In this document: piece after piece, positions 1 to 8,331 of the stretch
Layout: every line of letters starts with the position of its first letter
Position numbering within the stretch: the stretch's first letter is position 1
Assembly (NCBI RefSeq): GCF_000745215.1
Contig: NZ_JQNK01000012.1
Coordinates: forward strand, 1-13,778
Reading direction: 5' to 3'
Length of the DNA: 13,778 nucleotides
Source of the DNA: Methylosinus sp. PW1
GTDB taxonomy: Bacteria > Pseudomonadota > Alphaproteobacteria > Rhizobiales > Beijerinckiaceae
The notes under the pieces: generated by a model
What the model saw: the letters and a program-made list of their open reading frames with translations, nothing else
Told to the model about the DNA's origin: nothing
Database searches by the model: none
Position numbers and translations under genes: made by a program

Positions 1-637
1 TCATGCCCAGCGGCAGATCGGCGTCGGCGCGGAAGGGAATGAAATCCTGCGCCTCCAGCTCGGCGCGGGAGGCCTCGACGACGGGCAGCTCGAGATGGCT
101 GTCCGCCCGCGCGCGGCCCATGGCCGGGGATATGCTTGATGACCGGCAGAACGCCGCCGTCGAGCAGCCCCTCCGCCGCCGCCCGGCCGAGCCGCGCGAT
201 CTCCGTGGGAACGCGGCTATAGGCGCGGTCGCCGATAATATTGTGCGAGCCGTCCACCGGCGTGTCGAGCACCGGCAGGCAATCGACGTCGATGCCGACC
301 TCGCGCAGATCATGGGCGATCAGCCGCGCGCCGAGCCGGACGAGAGCGGCGGTCTCTTCGGCCGGAAGCCCCAGCCGCTCGAAGGCGGCGGCGGAGGGAT
401 AGGCGCGCCAGACCGGCGGACCGAGACGCTGGACGCGCCCGCCCTCCTGATCGACGAGAATGGGGGCGTCCGTCCCCAGCGCATCGCGAATTTCCGCCGT
501 GAGAGCGGAAAGCTGCTCGCGCGAGGCGACATTGCGCTTGAACAGGATCGCGCCCAGGGCCGCGCCTCGCGCAGGAAGGATTTCTCCTCCGGCGAGAGCG
601 CGAGGCCGGCGCAGCCGCAGATGAAAGCGCGCGTCAC
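1..637 (-). CDS. nagZ: Beta-N-acetylhexosaminidase NagZ, 5' part, two apparent frameshifts, cut by window edge
   Basis: Family 3 glycoside hydrolase that removes N-acetylglucosamine from GlcNAc-anhydromuropeptides in the cytoplasm, a step of peptidoglycan recycling. The start is GTG at 635-637 with GGAG about 10 bases upstream, 16 bases after the SPOR gene's stop. The N-terminus reads MTRAFICGCAGLALSPEE. After PW the frame breaks at the C run 553-555 (one base too few); the next frame continues with GAILFKRNV, then VDQEGGRVQRL, the DLREVGIDVDCLPVLD stretch, and IKHIPGHG, the NagZ signature. At 117-119 one G/C too many shifts the frame again, after which GRARADSHLELPV continues to the window edge. 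About 212 of roughly 340 residues are present. The two shifts cancel. The motifs are unmistakable; whether the breaks are real or sequencing errors is the only doubt. Position downstream of a SPOR gene is the usual Rhizobiales arrangement, with scpA/scpB expected next. Confidence 0.87.
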
Positions 638-653
638 GGAGCCGCTGTCTCCA

Positions 654-2059
654 TCAATTGGCGGCGACGAAGCAGGAGCCGCCGGAGGCCTTGACCTTCT
701 CGCAGACGCCGACCGCGGCCTCGCGGCTCATGCCGGCGGCGCGGACGCGATAGACACTCTTCTCGCCGACCTTGGCGAGGCGGAAGCCGAGCCGCTTGCC
801 GCCGAGCTGGGCGCTGTATTTGGAGTTCACCGTCTGCATCAGCCGGCGCGCCTCGTCCTCGGAGCCGGCGGCGCCGAATTGCACGGCAAAGCCGCCATCG
901 CCGCCGGTCGCGGCCTCCGGCTGCGCCGATTCGAGGGCGGCGGTCTGCTCGGGAGCGGCGGCCGCCGGGGCGGCGGGCTTGGGACGCGGCGGCTGCGCGA
1001 CCTTGGGGGTCGTGGCGGGCTTGGCCGGACCCTTGGGCGTCGCGGTCGGCGGCTCGGCCGCGGCGTCGACGGCGCTCGGCCGGGCGGCGAGGGACGGCGG
1101 CCGCGCCGGGGGCGCGACATTGACGGGACGAGCGATCGCCGGCGTCGGCGCGTCATGATCGATGACGGTGCCGTCGGGCCGGACCGAGACGGTCTTCACC
1201 CGCCGCGGCTCCGCGCCATAGGGATTATTGGGCCGCCGGCCGGGGCGGCCTCGTGCGGCGCATCGACCGGTCCGTCGCCGAGCTTGACGACGCGCATTGC
1301 CGCCGCCGGATCGACCGGCTGCTCCTGCCTGGAGACGACCTTCTTGACCGGAGCGGTCTGATTGCGGTCGAGCACGGCCGCGCCGCGTTGGGGCGCAGCG
1401 GCTTCGGCCACGGTGGAGGGCTGCACCTTGGCCGGTCCTTCCGGCGCCTTGATGGTGGCCAGCTCCTGCGGGGCCACGACGCCGCCGCGATGGCCCAAGG
1501 CCAGGCCGATGCTCACCGCGCCGACGCCGGCGAGCGCGACCACCGCATGCCAGGGACGCAGCCGATCGCGCAAAGCGCCGAAAAAGCCCCTGCGCTCGCG
1601 CGGCTCGTCATAGGGCTCGTCCTCGACGCCATAATCGAGATAATCCTGCTGATCCTGATGCGCCCACTGACCCTCGTCGGGCGAGCGCACGGCGTAATAG
1701 TCGTCGGACTGCGACTGCTGCTGCGCCGCCGGAGAAAGCGGCGGCGGCGACATGGGCGAAGGCGACCTCTGCGACGGCGAAACCGGCGGCAAGGCGCCGC
1801 GCAGCTCGGCCGTATCGAAAACGTCTCTGTCTCTCTGGCTCACGGACGGCTCCCGGCGCTGCTGGTCGGCGAAGACTCGCCCGTAAGGGTCGGCCGCGGC
1901 GGCCGCTTCATCGCCATGCAGCAGACGCGCCAGCTCGGCGAGCGGATCGGTCTTCGCCTCGCCCCTGCCCGGCTGATTCTCCTGCGGCTCGCCGCCACGC
2001 AGGCGCCGCTCGAACTCGCTGATGTCGATGGAAGGCCCTCGGGCCGTCGCCTCGCGCAT
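654..2059 (-). CDS. SPOR-domain membrane protein, one apparent frameshift
   Basis: Bitopic inner-membrane protein whose C-terminal SPOR domain should bind denuded septal glycan, linking it to cell division or envelope maintenance (known for the domain family). The ATG at 2059 has GGAAGG six bases upstream. The N-terminal 160 residues are acidic, Pro/Gln rich and cytoplasmic; arginine-rich residues 152-169 precede one transmembrane helix at about 171-189. A Pro/Ala-rich periplasmic linker follows. The reading frame stops at 1196, but the adjacent frame continues as NPYGAEPRRVKTVSVRPDGT, a conserved block in the alphaproteobacterial versions, so a C is missing in the run at 1230-1232. The SPOR domain starts at GGFAVQFGAAGSEDEA and ends at GGSCFVAAN. 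Restored length is 468 residues. It lies 91 bases after argS and 16 before nagZ, probably co-transcribed with nagZ. Confidence 0.87.
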
Positions 2060-2150
2060 GATGCACCTTCCTGCTCACTACCCGACGGACGCGACGTCGC
2101 CATTCCCGGATGCGAGCGCGCGCCGCGCTCTTGCAAAGCGCCGGCCGCGA

Positions 2151-3929
2151 TCACCGCATCTCGTCGGGGGCGCTCACGCCTAGGAGTCTCGAACCCGACG
2201 CCAGGACGCAAGTCAAAGAAACGACCAACGCCATCCGCGCATAGGTCGAATTTCTATCATCTGCATTAACAAAGCGTAATTGTGGCCGATCTTTGCCTTT
2301 GTTCCAATGCGAATGAAAGACGCTGGCGAGATCGTAGAGATAGAAGGCGATTCTGTGCGGCTCATGCGCCGCGGCGGCCGATTCGATCAACCTCGGATAT
2401 TGCGCAATGGCTTTGGCGAGCGCGATCTCGCCTTCGTCCTGCAGCAGATCGAGCGGCGCGGCGGCGAGCGCGTTGGGCGTCAGATCGAGATCGGGAAAAG
2501 CGCCGAGCGCCTGACGCACGGCGGATTTGGCGCGCGCATGGGCGTATTGCACATAGAAGACCGCATTGTCTTTCGACTGCTCTATGACCTTGGCGAGATC
2601 GAATTCGAGCGGCGCATCATTCTTGCGATAGAGCATCATGAAACGCACAGCGTCGACGCCCACTTCGTCCACCACCTCGCGCAGAGTGACGAAATCGCCG
2701 GAGCGCTTCGACATTTTTACCGGCTCGCCATTGCGCATCAGCTTGACGAGCTGGCAGAGCTTCACATCGAGCGTGACCTTATTGTCCGAAAGCGCGGCGA
2801 CCGCCGCGGTCATGCGCTTCACATAGCCGCCATGATCCGCGCCCCACACATCGACGAGCGTGGTGAAACCGCGGTCGATCTTGGATTTGTGATAGGCGAT
2901 ATCGGCCGCGAAATAGGTGTTGGAGCCGTCGGATTTCTTCAGCGGACGATCGACGTCGTCGCCGAAATCGGTGGAGCGGAACAAGGTCTGCTCGCGATCC
3001 TCCCAATCATCCGGCAATTGGCCCTTGGGCGGCGGCAGGCGGCCGTCATAGACGAGGCCGCGCGCGCGCAGCTCGTTTATCTCCTTGTCGATCTCCGACA
3101 GACCATTGATCTTCTCATGCAGCGAGCGCTCGGAGAAGAAGACCTCATGGCGAATGTCGAGCGCGGCGAGATCGTCGCGGATCATCGCCATCATGGCGTC
3201 GATGGCCGCGCCCTTGACCGGCTCCAGCCATTCGCTCTCGCTCTTGTCCAAAAGCGCGCGGCCATATTGCTTCGCCAGCGCTTCGCCGGCGCTTTTGAGA
3301 TAGTCGCCCGGATAGAGCCCCTCTGGAATGGCGATCGTCTCGCCGAGCGCCTCGCGATAGCGCAGAAAGGCCGAGCGGGCGAGAACGTCGACCTGAGCGC
3401 CGGCGTCATTGATGTAATATTCGCGCGTGACCTCCGCGCCGGCGAAGGCCAGAAGATTGGCCAGCGCATCGCCGAACACGGCGCCGCGGCCATGGCCGAC
3501 ATGCATCGGCCCGGTCGGATTGGCCGAGACATATTCGACATTGATCTTGCCCGCGAGCGCTCCCCTGCCCTGCGGCCTTCCGTAGGCTTCGCAATCGGTC
3601 AGCACGGCGCGCAGAACATCGGCGTAGAGGCTCGGCTTCAGGCGGATGTTGATGAAGCCCGGTCCGGCGACCTCGGCCTCGGCCACATTGGGCAGATCGG
3701 CGAGCGCAGCGGCGATCTCCACCGCGAGCTGGCGCGGATTGGCGAAATTGGCCCTGGCCTCCTTGGCGAAGACCATGGCGGCGTTGGTGGCGAGATCGCC
3801 ATGGGCGGCGTCCTTGGGCGGCTCCACGACGAAACGCGAATAATCCAGCGTCTCCGGCAGGCGGCCGGAGGCCTTGATCGAATCGAGAATGGCGGCGATG
3901 GCGACGTGGAAGTCGGAGAAGATGTTCAT
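2151..3929 (-). CDS. argS: Arginyl-tRNA synthetase
   Basis: Class I aminoacyl-tRNA synthetase that charges tRNA-Arg with arginine in the cytoplasm. The 592 residues match the usual alphaproteobacterial length. In order: the N-terminal additional domain that contacts the tRNA elbow (about 1-110), the HIGH motif as HVGH at 143-146 within [13 protein letters not shown], the Rossmann-fold catalytic domain with YINDAGAQ and WGADHGGYV, the KMSKR loop at 405-409, and the alpha-helical anticodon-binding DALR domain (about 445-592) ending in [11 protein letters not shown]. The frame is unbroken, in contrast to its downstream neighbours. The ATG at 3929 has only a weak CGGA upstream. The sequence leaves no real doubt about function. 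Confidence 0.98.
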   Translation of the reverse strand: MNIFSDFHVAIAAILDSIKASGRLPETLDYSRFVVEPPKDAAHGDLATNAAMVFAKEARANFANPRQLAVEIAAALADLPNVAEAEVAGPGFINIRLKPSLYADVLRAVLTDCEAYGRPQGRGALAGKINVEYVSANPTGPMHVGHGRGAVFGDALANLLAFAGAEVTREYYINDAGAQVDVLARSAFLRYREALGETIAIPEGLYPGDYLKSAGEALAKQYGRALLDKSESEWLEPVKGAAIDAMMAMIRDDLAALDIRHEVFFSERSLHEKINGLSEIDKEINELRARGLVYDGRLPPPKGQLPDDWEDREQTLFRSTDFGDDVDRPLKKSDGSNTYFAADIAYHKSKIDRGFTTLVDVWGADHGGYVKRMTAAVAALSDNKVTLDVKLCQLVKLMRNGEPVKMSKRSGDFVTLREVVDEVGVDAVRFMMLYRKNDAPLEFDLAKVIEQSKDNAVFYVQYAHARAKSAVRQALGAFPDLDLTPNALAAAPLDLLQDEGEIALAKAIAQYPRLIESAAAAHEPHRIAFYLYDLASVFHSHWNKGKDRPQLRFVNADDRNSTYARMALVVSLTCVLASGSRLLGVSAPDEMR

Positions 3930-4020
3930 CGAATGTCCGGGCCGGGGGCGATTGCGGCCGGGGGTTTAGCAGAATGGGGAGCGGAACGCATCCTTCCCGA
4001 CAGCCGCGGCCGATCGGGTT

Positions 4021-4079
4021 GCAAGCCTGAAGGCTCGCGGTCCGACCGCTGCCCTTGGACCGCGAGCCTTCAGGCTCGC
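4021..4079. repeat. Nested inverted repeat, REP/BIME-like
   Basis: Two 23-base arms (4021-4043 and 4057-4079) pair at 22 of 23 positions around a 13-base loop. Each arm is itself a small hairpin: AGCC-TGAA-GGCT on the left and GAGCC-TTCA-GGCTC on the right. The element begins 5 bases after the stop of the 73-residue gene in its direction of transcription, so it could end that transcript, but there is no T-run. The nested symmetry and intergenic position are typical of dispersed bacterial REP elements; only a genome-wide count can prove this. Confidence 0.75.
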
Positions 4080-4083
4080 CCTT

Positions 4084-4305
4084 TCACTCGTCTATGCTCC
4101 AGCTCGCGACCTCCCGCCCGTCGCCGTCCAATATGCGGAAGCCATGCGGTAGCGGCTTATGCTTGCGCTGGACGATCACATTCGAGAACAGTGATTTGGC
4201 GTGAGTGACGGCCTTGCGCACGTCGCTGATGTCGGTGTTCATCCGATCGATGACCTGCGCGGTCATTCCCTCTGGAGCGACGCCGACGAATTCGATGACG
4301 AGCAT
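4084..4305 (-). CDS. Small protein of unknown function, 73 residues
   Basis: I do not recognise a named family. The protein reads like a folded domain: hydrophobic start MLVIEFVGVAPEGM, an amphipathic middle (VIDRMNTDISDVRKAVTHAK), then SLFSNVIVQRKHK, and a closing PHGFRILDGDGREVASW that looks like a beta hairpin. No signal peptide or membrane segment. The ATG at 4305 has a strong GGGAGG six bases upstream. It lies 72 bases after dgt and before argS on the same strand, so it may be read with dgt; the hairpin right after its stop separates it from argS. The strong ribosome site and protein-like composition make it a likely real gene. Confidence 0.72.
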   Translation of the reverse strand: MLVIEFVGVAPEGMTAQVIDRMNTDISDVRKAVTHAKSLFSNVIVQRKHKPLPHGFRILDGDGREVASWSIDE

Positions 4306-4377
4306 GGGAGCCTCCCGGGTCAGAACCAGCAGGTCGGGCGCGCAAGGGGCTCCGTCAAGGCGCGCTGTGGTCCGCCC

Positions 4378-5571
4378 TCAGCCCAGCGACATCTTTTCCC
4401 CGAACAGCTTGCGATATTCGCCGAGCGCATAGCGGTCGGTCATTCCGGCGATGTAATCGGCCACATGGCGGGCGCGGGAGGCGCCCTCCTCGGCGCGGGC
4501 GAGCTCGGCCCATTCCGGCGGCATTTGCGCCGGATCGTCGAAATAGACCGGGAAAAGCCGCGAGATCACCTGCTCGGCGCGATCCCAGACGCCCACGACT
4601 TTCTCGTGCCGATACATTTTGGGGAAGAGAAAGGCCTTGATCGAGCGGTCCGCCTCGGCCATGGGCGGCGAGAAGGCGATCGTCGCCACGCCGGCGCGAC
4701 GGACATCCTCCACGCTTTTCGCTCCGACGAGGCGCAGGCGCTTCTCCGATTGGATGATGGCGTCCTCGACGAAGCGGGTGATGACCCGCCGGCCGAGCTC
4801 GTGAATGACGCGCGAACGCTCCAGCGCGCCATAGACGGCGCGAATCTCGTCCAGCATCACGCCGATGAAGGGGACGGCCTCGATATCCTCGAGCGAGAAC
4901 AGGCCGGCGCGCAACCCATCGTCTATGTCATGGGCGTCATAGGCGATATCGTCGGCGAGCGCGGCCGCCTGCGCCTCCGGCCCGGCGAATGTGTCCAGCT
5001 CGAGCGGAAACAGCGCGTCGAACTCCGCCACATAAGGAGCGAGCGCGCGATGCGAGCGCGGGCCGCGCAAAGGTCCATTGTGCTTGACGAGGCCTTCCAG
5101 CGTCTCGAAGGTGAGGTCCAGCCCGTCATAGCGGGCGTAGCGGCGCTCGAGCAAAGTGACGACGCGCAGAGCCTGGGCGTTATGGTCGAAGCCGCCATAG
5201 GCCTCCATGCATCGCTGCAGCGCATGCTCCCCGGCATGGCCGAAGGGCGTATGGCCGAGGTCATGGGCGAGCGCCACCGCCTCGGCGAGGTCCTCGTCCA
5301 GCGCCAGAGCGCGGGCGAGCGCGCGGGCGATCTGCCCCACCTCTATCGTATGGGTCAGCCGCGTGCGGAAATGGTCGCCGTCCAGCGGCACGAAGACCTG
5401 CGTCTTATGCGCGAGGCGGCGAAAGGCCGTCGAATGGATGATACGGTCGCGGTCGCGCTGGAACTCGCTGCGCGTCGGCGAGGCCGATTCGGGAAAGAGG
5501 CGCCCGCGCGACGCCGAAGGGTCGCTGGCGTGAGGGGCGCGGCCACGGACGCCGGGATCTTCGATCGCCAA
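4378..5571 (-). CDS. dgt: Deoxyguanosinetriphosphate triphosphohydrolase-like protein
   Basis: HD-superfamily enzyme hydrolysing dNTPs to deoxynucleosides and triphosphate, in the cytoplasm; it limits or balances dNTP pools. The 397 residues contain the block SPTRSEFQRDRDRIIHSTAF RRL (about 31-53), the metal ligands H74 (RLTHTIEVGQ), H103-D104 (AHDLGHTPFGHAG) and a distal Asp at 207/208 (LADDIAYDAHD), and the C-terminal dGTPase region ending GEYRKLFGEKM. This is the shorter type-2 subgroup common in alphaproteobacteria. The start is TTG at 5569-5571, supported by AGGAGAG six bases upstream; no in-frame ATG exists before the conserved part. It is divergent from erpA with 128 bases between, a conserved arrangement in Rhizobiales. 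Substrate preference cannot be read from sequence. Confidence 0.95.
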   Translation of the reverse strand: MAIEDPGVRGRAPHASDPSASRGRLFPESASPTRSEFQRDRDRIIHSTAFRRLAHKTQVFVPLDGDHFRTRLTHTIEVGQIARALARALALDEDLAEAVALAHDLGHTPFGHAGEHALQRCMEAYGGFDHNAQALRVVTLLERRYARYDGLDLTFETLEGLVKHNGPLRGPRSHRALAPYVAEFDALFPLELDTFAGPEAQAAALADDIAYDAHDIDDGLRAGLFSLEDIEAVPFIGVMLDEIRAVYGALERSRVIHELGRRVITRFVEDAIIQSEKRLRLVGAKSVEDVRRAGVATIAFSPPMAEADRSIKAFLFPKMYRHEKVVGVWDRAEQVISRLFPVYFDDPAQMPPEWAELARAEEGASRARHVADYIAGMTDRYALGEYRKLFGEKMSLG

Positions 5572-5598
5572 TCGTCTCTCCTGTCATTGCAAGGTCAC

Positions 5599-5636
5599 GC
5601 GGGCGGCCATATTTTCGCTTCGCATATCCCGCCCGC
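5599..5636. promoter_or_regulatory. Dyad in the dgt/erpA divergent intergenic region
   Basis: GCGGGCGG at 5599-5606 pairs with CCGCCCGC at 5629-5636, and ATAT on each side extends the symmetry towards an 11-base centre. It sits between the two divergent starts, close to dgt, where an operator could be. I cannot match it to a known regulator site, and GC-rich dyads arise by chance in this genome. Confidence 0.22.
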
Positions 5637-5699
5637 CCCGGGGAGCGCAAGCGACGAGGCCGGCGAGACAAAAGCCAAAAAAGAGGAAGGCGCGCCCAA

Positions 5700-6044
5700 A
5701 TGACCGATACGGCGACGATTGCGAAGATCGAGATGAGCGAGCGCGCGGCCGAGCGCATTCACGCCATTCTCGCCGGCGAGGCCGAAGCCAAGGCGCTGCG
5801 GCTTTCGGTCGACGGCGGCGGCTGCTCTGGCCTGCAATACGCCTATACGGTCGAGACCGAGCCCAAGGCCGACGATATCGTCGTCGAGCGCGACGGGGCG
5901 CGGCTCGTCGTCGATTCGATCTCCGCCGCCTATATCGCCGGCGCGCGCGTCGATTATGTCGAGGATCTGATGGGCCAGTCGTTCCGCGTCGAGAATCCCA
6001 ACGCAACCGCTTCCTGCGGCTGCGGCTCCAGCTTCTCGGTCTGA
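5700..6044 (+). CDS. erpA: Iron-sulfur cluster carrier, IscA/SufA/ErpA family
   Basis: A-type carrier that accepts Fe-S clusters from the scaffold and passes them to apoproteins in the cytoplasm. The 114 residues have the three invariant cysteines of the HesB/IscA fold: C42 in GGGCSGLQY, and C106 and C108 in SCGCGSSF, with the FRVENPNA block just before. The length fits the family. ATG at 5700 follows GAGGA about 10 bases upstream. An ErpA-type protein is usual next to dgt in Rhizobiales, which favours erpA over iscA or sufA, but the subfamilies are not separable with certainty here. A 39-base gap leads to the kinase gene on the same strand. Confidence 0.92.
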   Translation: MTDTATIAKIEMSERAAERIHAILAGEAEAKALRLSVDGGGCSGLQYAYTVETEPKADDIVVERDGARLVVDSISAAYIAGARVDYVEDLMGQSFRVENPNATASCGCGSSFSV

Positions 6045-6083
6045 CGCCGCCCCTCCTCCGCCTCCTCCTGTCGGAGTCCTCGC

Positions 6084-6980
6084 TTGCAGTCTCTATTTAT
6101 CGGCCATTCCTATATCGACGTGACCATGCGCACGCAGGTCATGCCCAAGGGCGACGAGAAGGATGTGGCGGAGGATTACGCCGTCTCCTTCGGCGGCAAC
6201 GCCGTGACCGCCGCCTTCGCCTGCTCCAAGCTGATCGGCGACGGCGTCGATCTGCTGACGCAGCTCGCGCCCGACTGGCTCGGCCATATGTTCATGGACA
6301 TGGCCGCGACCTATGGGGTGCGCGTGCATCCGCGCCGGGTGCGCCGCTCCTCGCTCTCCTTCGTGCTGCCCAAGGACGGCAAGCGCGCGATTCTGCGCGC
6401 CCGCGACAATAATTTCCTCGAGGACTTCCCGCGTCTCGATCTGACCGGGGTGCGCGCCCTGCACAGCGACGGACATATCGCCGACGCCGCTCTCCATTAC
6501 GCGCGCGCCTGCCGCGAATCGGGCGCGCTGACCTCGCTGGACGGCGGCGCGCTGCGGCCGGGAATCACCGATCTGCTCGAATTCATCGACGTCGCCATCG
6601 TCGCCGAGCGGCTCTGCGAGCAGATGACGCTCTCGGAGGCCGACATGCTGGCCTTTTTGAAGAGCAAGGGCTGCCGCATCGGCGGCGTCACCAATGGCGA
6701 GCGCGGAATGCTCTGGTACGACGAGAATGGCGAGGTGCAACGCCTGCCCTCTCTCCCCGTGCCGGCGGAGCGCATCGTCGATACGTCCGGCGCAGGCGAT
6801 GTGTTCCACGGCGCCTATATGGCGTCCTATCTCCAGCGGCCGGAAGCGCCCTGGCGCGAGCACTTCCGCTTCGCGCGCGCGGCCTCCGGCTACAAGATTC
6901 AGCACCTCGGCAATGAGGCGGGCCTGCCGTCGCAGAATGACATAGTAGCGACACTCGCGCTTTTTCCCCCTGCCGATTGA
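6084..6980 (+). CDS. PfkB-family sugar kinase, substrate unknown
   Basis: Ribokinase-fold kinase that transfers phosphate from ATP to a sugar or nucleoside hydroxyl. Visible motifs: the N-terminal IGHSYIDVTM strand with substrate-binding Asp, the glycine pair SFGGNAVTAA (about 35-44), and the family signature 2 DTSGAGDVFHGAY at 233-245 with catalytic base D239 and its anion hole. The 298 residues match the family. The start is TTG at 6084 with CGGAG seven bases upstream; no ATG lies near it (first internal Met is residue 15, past the first motif). It follows erpA by 39 bases and may share its transcript, though no functional link is evident. Adenosine, fructose or ribose kinase cannot be distinguished. 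Confidence 0.9.
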   Translation: MQSLFIGHSYIDVTMRTQVMPKGDEKDVAEDYAVSFGGNAVTAAFACSKLIGDGVDLLTQLAPDWLGHMFMDMAATYGVRVHPRRVRRSSLSFVLPKDGKRAILRARDNNFLEDFPRLDLTGVRALHSDGHIADAALHYARACRESGALTSLDGGALRPGITDLLEFIDVAIVAERLCEQMTLSEADMLAFLKSKGCRIGGVTNGERGMLWYDENGEVQRLPSLPVPAERIVDTSGAGDVFHGAYMASYLQRPEAPWREHFRFARAASGYKIQHLGNEAGLPSQNDIVATLALFPPAD

Positions 6981-7029
6981 ATGGCTTGTGGGAAGCGCGA
7001 AAGAAATCGAGAAAGGCGGAGAACAGGGC

Positions 7030-7058
7030 TTGGCAAGAGTGCTTAGAGCTTGCTATAT
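7030..7058 (+). promoter_or_regulatory. Sigma-70-type promoter of tRNA-Asn
   Basis: TTGGCA at 7030-7035 and CTATAT at 7053-7058 are separated by 17 bases, placing the transcription start near 7065, a few bases before the tRNA at 7071. Both hexamers are near consensus and the geometry is right for a stable RNA gene. Confidence 0.65.
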
Positions 7059-7070
7059 GCCCGGCACCGT

Positions 7071-7146
7071 TCCCCGATAGCTCAGCCGGTAGAGCAAGCG
7101 ACTGTTAATCGCTGGGTCGCAGGTTCGAGTCCTGCTCGGGGAGCCA
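7071..7146 (+). tRNA. tRNA-Asn (anticodon GUU)
   Basis: A 76-base cloverleaf with encoded CCA. The acceptor stem pairs TCCCCGA (7071-7077) with TCGGGGA (7136-7142), followed by discriminator G and CCA. The D arm is GCTC...GAGC, the anticodon stem AGCGA/TCGCT with loop CTGTTAA giving anticodon GTT at 7104-7106, and the T arm GCAGG-TTCGAGT-CCTGC. All stems are fully paired and no intron is present. Confidence 0.98.
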
Positions 7147-7268
7147 GCCGTATCTTTCCTCTCGATGCCGACTTTGATTCTGCCGAAACATCCGTCGGCG
7201 GATGCCCTACTCGGACATGCCTTCTTCCGCCGCCAGCTCTCCACGACGAGAGCTCGGCGCCTCGGTCT

Positions 7269-7535
7269 TCAGAAATCGTCTATGTCCGAGAGCACCGCGT
7301 GAACTTGGCCCATAATGGCCGAGAGCATATAAAGCGCCGCATGTTGCGGATTGCCGTGACACGCCTTGGCGGCTACGATGATAACCGACGATATATTGAC
7401 CGACATTGCGAGAAGAATGTCGTCCACCGTCTGCCTTTCCCGCTCGACTTCAATAAAGTCCTTGATATCACGGAACATGACAGCGTCTAGCTCCTCACAT
7501 ATCTCGGATATATTTCCACTTATATTTATAATCAT
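7269..7535 (-). CDS. Orphan small protein, 88 residues, AT-richer gene
   Basis: I recognise no family. The protein starts MIINISGNISEICEELDAV, has a charged middle (FRDIKDFIEVERERQTVDD), a hydrophobic helix ILLAMSVNISSVIIVAAKAC, and ends with HAALYMLSAIMGQVHAVLSD. The hydrophobic parts are more like a helical bundle than a clear membrane protein. GGAGG stands five bases before the ATG at 7535, a near-perfect ribosome site. Base composition and codon choice (ATA, ATT, TTT) are richer in A/T than the flanking core genes, suggesting acquired DNA. It lies between tRNA-Asn and an IS remnant, and two hairpins precede it. Confidence 0.6.
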   Translation of the reverse strand: MIINISGNISEICEELDAVMFRDIKDFIEVERERQTVDDILLAMSVNISSVIIVAAKACHGNPQHAALYMLSAIMGQVHAVLSDIDDF

Positions 7536-7563
7536 ACTGGCCTCCAGCTTGGATTTTTAGTTC

Positions 7564-7604
7564 TGCAGCTCATTGCTGCTGCAATAATTTAGATTCGAAA
7601 TCTA
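7564..7604. promoter_or_regulatory. Two short hairpins upstream of the 88-residue gene
   Basis: TGCAGC (7564-7569) pairs with GCTGCA (7578-7583) over 8 bases, and TAGATT (7590-7595) pairs with AATCTA (7599-7604) over 3. Both are perfect 6-base stems within the 70 bases before the start of the minus-strand orphan gene, in an AT-rich patch that could hold its promoter. Their function is a guess. Confidence 0.25.
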
Positions 7605-7770
7605 TTTGAGCGCTTCGCAGAATAGCCGAGGTCTCGGCGTTTACGGTTTTTCGGCCGCAATCGACGGGCTTTGATGCGCCCGCGCGCCATCTGGCGCAAT
7701 GCTCTGCGCCGTCAGCCGGTCATTTTTCGCATCCCTATCCGGTTCGAGACACACCTCTCCCCTCGCGGCG

Positions 7771-8331
7771 TCATGCCGCCGCTTCGAGAACCCGCGCCCG
7801 CTTCATGTTCATCGCCATGACGACGAACTGAAGATGACAATTGTTGCGCGCGAGGCTGCGGTAGCGTACTCGCGCCATCCCATACCAGTTCTTCATCGTC
7901 GCGTTGGCGCGCTCGACGCCGACGCGAACGCTCGACGCCGTCTTGTTGAACCATCTCTGCCAGTCCGGCTGTCGCGCTCCGCGCTTCGCCTTATAGGCGA
8001 TCTTGTCGTCGATCTTCTTGTCGTTCAACGCCTTGCGTAGCGCTGCGCTATCATATGCCTTGTCGCCGTAATAGGCCTCTTCATCGCCCTGGATCATCGC
8101 CTCGCCGCGCTGGCTGTCGTGCAGATCGGCGCTCGTCATCTCCGCTTGGCGCACGATGCCGCTTTCTTCGTCGACCGCCAGATGCGCCTTGTAGCCGAAG
8201 TAGGTCTCGCCGTTCTTCTTGGTGAAGCTCGCGTCCGGGTCGCGCGGATTGACCTGCCCCTCGTCGTGGGGCGGCGGCTTCACGGCGGCCGCGATGATAG
8301 TGGCGTCGACCAGCGTGCCGCGCTTCACGTC
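7771..8331 (-). mobile_element. IS5-family transposase remnant, N-terminal part missing
   Basis: The C-terminal part of a DDE transposase of the IS5 family. Recognisable, in order: VKRGTLVDATIIAAAVKPP with the first catalytic Asp, then NPRDPDASFTKKNGETYFGY KAHLAVDEESG, AEMTSADLHDSQRGEAM, the second Asp region YYGDKAYDS, and the final Glu region SSVRVGVERANATMKNWYGMARVRYRSLARNNC. The stop is at 7771-7773. All three catalytic blocks survive, but the N-terminal third is absent: upstream of about 8329 the same frame runs on as the antisense of a histidine kinase gene. I found no convincing terminal inverted repeat on either side. The product is very unlikely to transpose. An open frame continuing to 8772 gives a misleading 333-residue translation. 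Confidence 0.85.

Noticed and set aside
3..1361. A 452-codon plus-strand frame
   Set aside because: Antisense to nagZ and the SPOR gene; low-complexity Gly/Arg translation without any family signature.
2280..4208. A 642-codon open frame on the plus strand across argS, the longest in the window
   Set aside because: It is antisense to argS, whose own motifs are complete. GC-rich third positions keep antisense frames open.
4201..5703. A 500-codon plus-strand frame
   Set aside because: Antisense to dgt and the 73-residue gene, both with clear ribosome sites and, for dgt, catalytic motifs.
6093..6905. A 270-codon minus-strand frame
   Set aside because: Antisense to the PfkB kinase, whose signature is intact.
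7189..7204. CATCCG-TCGG-CGGATG hairpin after tRNA-Asn as a terminator
   Set aside because: Six-base stem without a T-run; too weak to call.
7050..7490. A 146-codon plus-strand frame starting before the tRNA
   Set aside because: It runs through the tRNA-Asn gene, giving the well-known false translation of tRNA sequence, and is antisense to the 88-residue gene.
7738..7750. GGTTCGAG at about 7741 as a copy of the tRNA-Asn T loop, i.e. an attachment site
   Set aside because: Only 8 bases match and the flanks differ; chance is enough.
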